Of a stretch of 38,898 nt of DNA, positions 38,648-38,898 are shown piece by piece. Under the pieces are notes generated by a model. That model did not search any database and was not told the origin of the DNA. It worked only from the letters and a program-made list of their open reading frames with translations. This DNA is from CAYZZU01 sp964483105 (GTDB taxonomy: Bacteria; CG2-30-53-67). The stretch is from NCBI GenBank assembly GCA_964483105.1, contig CAYZZU010000024.1:1-38898 (forward strand), written 5' to 3'. Within the stretch, counting starts at the first letter, position 1. Each line of letters begins with the position of its first letter. Both the position numbers and the translations under genes were made by a program.

Positions 38648-38722
38648 TGGAGCCGCTGAGAGGAATTGAACCTCCAACCTACTGATTACGAATCAGTTGC
38701 TCTACCATTGAGCTACAGCGGC
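38648..38722 (-). tRNA. tRNA-Thr (anticodon CGT), CCA encoded
   Basis: On the minus strand the RNA begins GCCGCUG UAGCUCAAUGG and ends CAGCGGC, U, CCA, giving a perfect 7-bp acceptor stem. The D arm AGCUC/GAGC, anticodon stem ACUGA/UCAGU with loop UUCGUAA, and T arm with GGUUCAAUUCC are all intact. Loop positions 3-5 are CGU, decoding ACG, so threonine. The 3' CCA is encoded (38648-38650). It lies 52 nt upstream of ubiD. Confidence 0.95.
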
Positions 38723-38757
38723 CTGAAATCCGGCATCATCCATGAAATGGACTGGGA

Positions 38758-38787
38758 ATTATTACCATTTTTCGACCGGACCGTCAA
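38758..38787 (-). promoter_or_regulatory. Promoter of tRNA-Thr
   Basis: On the minus strand TTGACG (38787-38782) is followed, after 18 nt, by AATAAT (38763-38758), each one mismatch from consensus. Transcription would start near 38751, about 29 nt before the mature tRNA. The -35 box lies inside the direct repeat at 38778-38808. Confidence 0.6.
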
Positions 38788-38808
38788 GAGCTTTCATGCC
38801 AATACAAC
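38778..38808 (-). repeat. 31-bp direct repeat, copy 1, containing the tRNA -35 box
   Basis: Identical over 31 bp to 38844-38874. Read on the minus strand it begins GTTGTATTGGCATGAAAGC and ends CTTGACGGTCC, so it spans the -35 hexamer and 21 nt upstream of it. The 35-nt stretch between the copies shows no gene. Confidence 0.85.
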
Positions 38809-38843
38809 TTGTCCTGGCCCAAATTTCCACGGGCATGGCACAA

Positions 38844-38874
38844 GGACCGTCAAGAGCTTTCATGCCAATACAAC
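38844..38874 (-). repeat. 31-bp direct repeat, copy 2, without a matching -10 box
   Basis: Perfect copy of 38778-38808, starting 66 bp upstream. Here the TTGACG (38853-38848) is followed at 17-18 nt by GTGGAA/TGGAAA, which is no -10 box, so the copy is either an upstream binding site or a decayed promoter. The window ends 24 bp later. Confidence 0.85.
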
Positions 38875-38898
38875 CCGTTTCACAGTCCGTAACAGGTC

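Noticed and set aside
38778..38874. Two 31-bp repeats with a 35-bp spacer, resembling the start of a CRISPR array
   Set aside because: Only two copies are visible, the repeat has no dyad typical of many CRISPR repeats, no cas gene is in the window, and one copy supplies the -35 box of the tRNA-Thr promoter. A promoter duplication explains it better, though the window edge prevents exclusion.

Overview
The window reads as chromosomal DNA of a Deltaproteobacterium-like (Desulfobacterota/Desulfuromonadales-type) bacterium. The evidence is gene order (yicC-remA-gmk-rpoZ-coaBC; aroQ-pepP-efp-accB-accC), Ras-like MglA and roadblock proteins, c-di-GMP enzymes, NtrC-like regulators, and REP-like repeats beside a broken REP-associated transposase. 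No 16S gene is present, so this placement is inference. Base composition is moderately GC-rich, except for an AT-rich left edge (about 30-780) and one AT-rich intergenic region (about 16090-16310).

Layout. 1-781: the 3' end of a probable RHS-type protein with a membrane-helix tail, then a small membrane protein (possible toxin tip and immunity protein). 782-1353: REP-like repeats and a truncated, nonsense-interrupted transposase relic. 1358-15964: a long leftward block, many genes overlapping by ATGA or GTGA. In transcription order: TPR protein, roadblock protein, (302-nt gap), aroQ, pepP, efp, accB, accC, thiE, diguanylate cyclase, HD-GYP protein, FecR protein, TPR lipoprotein, MglA-like GTPase, WaaP-like kinase, tsaB, rimI. 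16090-16310: divergent regulatory region dense in dyads. 16312-18719: two rightward NtrC-like AAA+ proteins, both without the sigma-54 GAFTGA loop. 18716-22374: leftward yicC-remA-gmk-rpoZ-coaBC behind a consensus sigma-70 promoter. 22528-24267: rqcH. 24354-26740: leftward gdhA and a GspN-like gene.

26822-32758 is the most interesting part, a probable RiPP (ribosomally made, modified peptide) locus: a CPBP intramembrane protease, an HPr-kinase-like ATPase, a PqqD-like peptide-binding protein, a radical SAM/SPASM enzyme, a 61-residue candidate precursor with an optimal ribosome binding site, and a transglutaminase-fold protein like lasso-peptide B2 proteases. A convergent ABC-2 exporter follows. 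The precursor has a WxxPxI leader motif like those read by PqqD-type B1 proteins and ends in Ser. No asparagine-synthetase-like lasso cyclase is visible, so this looks like lasso-type leader handling joined to radical SAM chemistry.

32761-38898: leftward HD-GYP protein, ExeA-like ATPase behind a palindromic operator, a ubiD - lipoprotein - ccdA - resA series, and tRNA-Thr(CGT) whose -35 region lies in a 31-bp sequence duplicated 66 bp upstream.

Functionally the window joins housekeeping (fatty acid precursor supply, t6A tRNA modification, EF-P, CoA, GMP kinase, RNA polymerase omega) with surface and polarity signalling (MglA, roadblock, c-di-GMP synthesis and breakdown) and one accessory peptide-modification locus.
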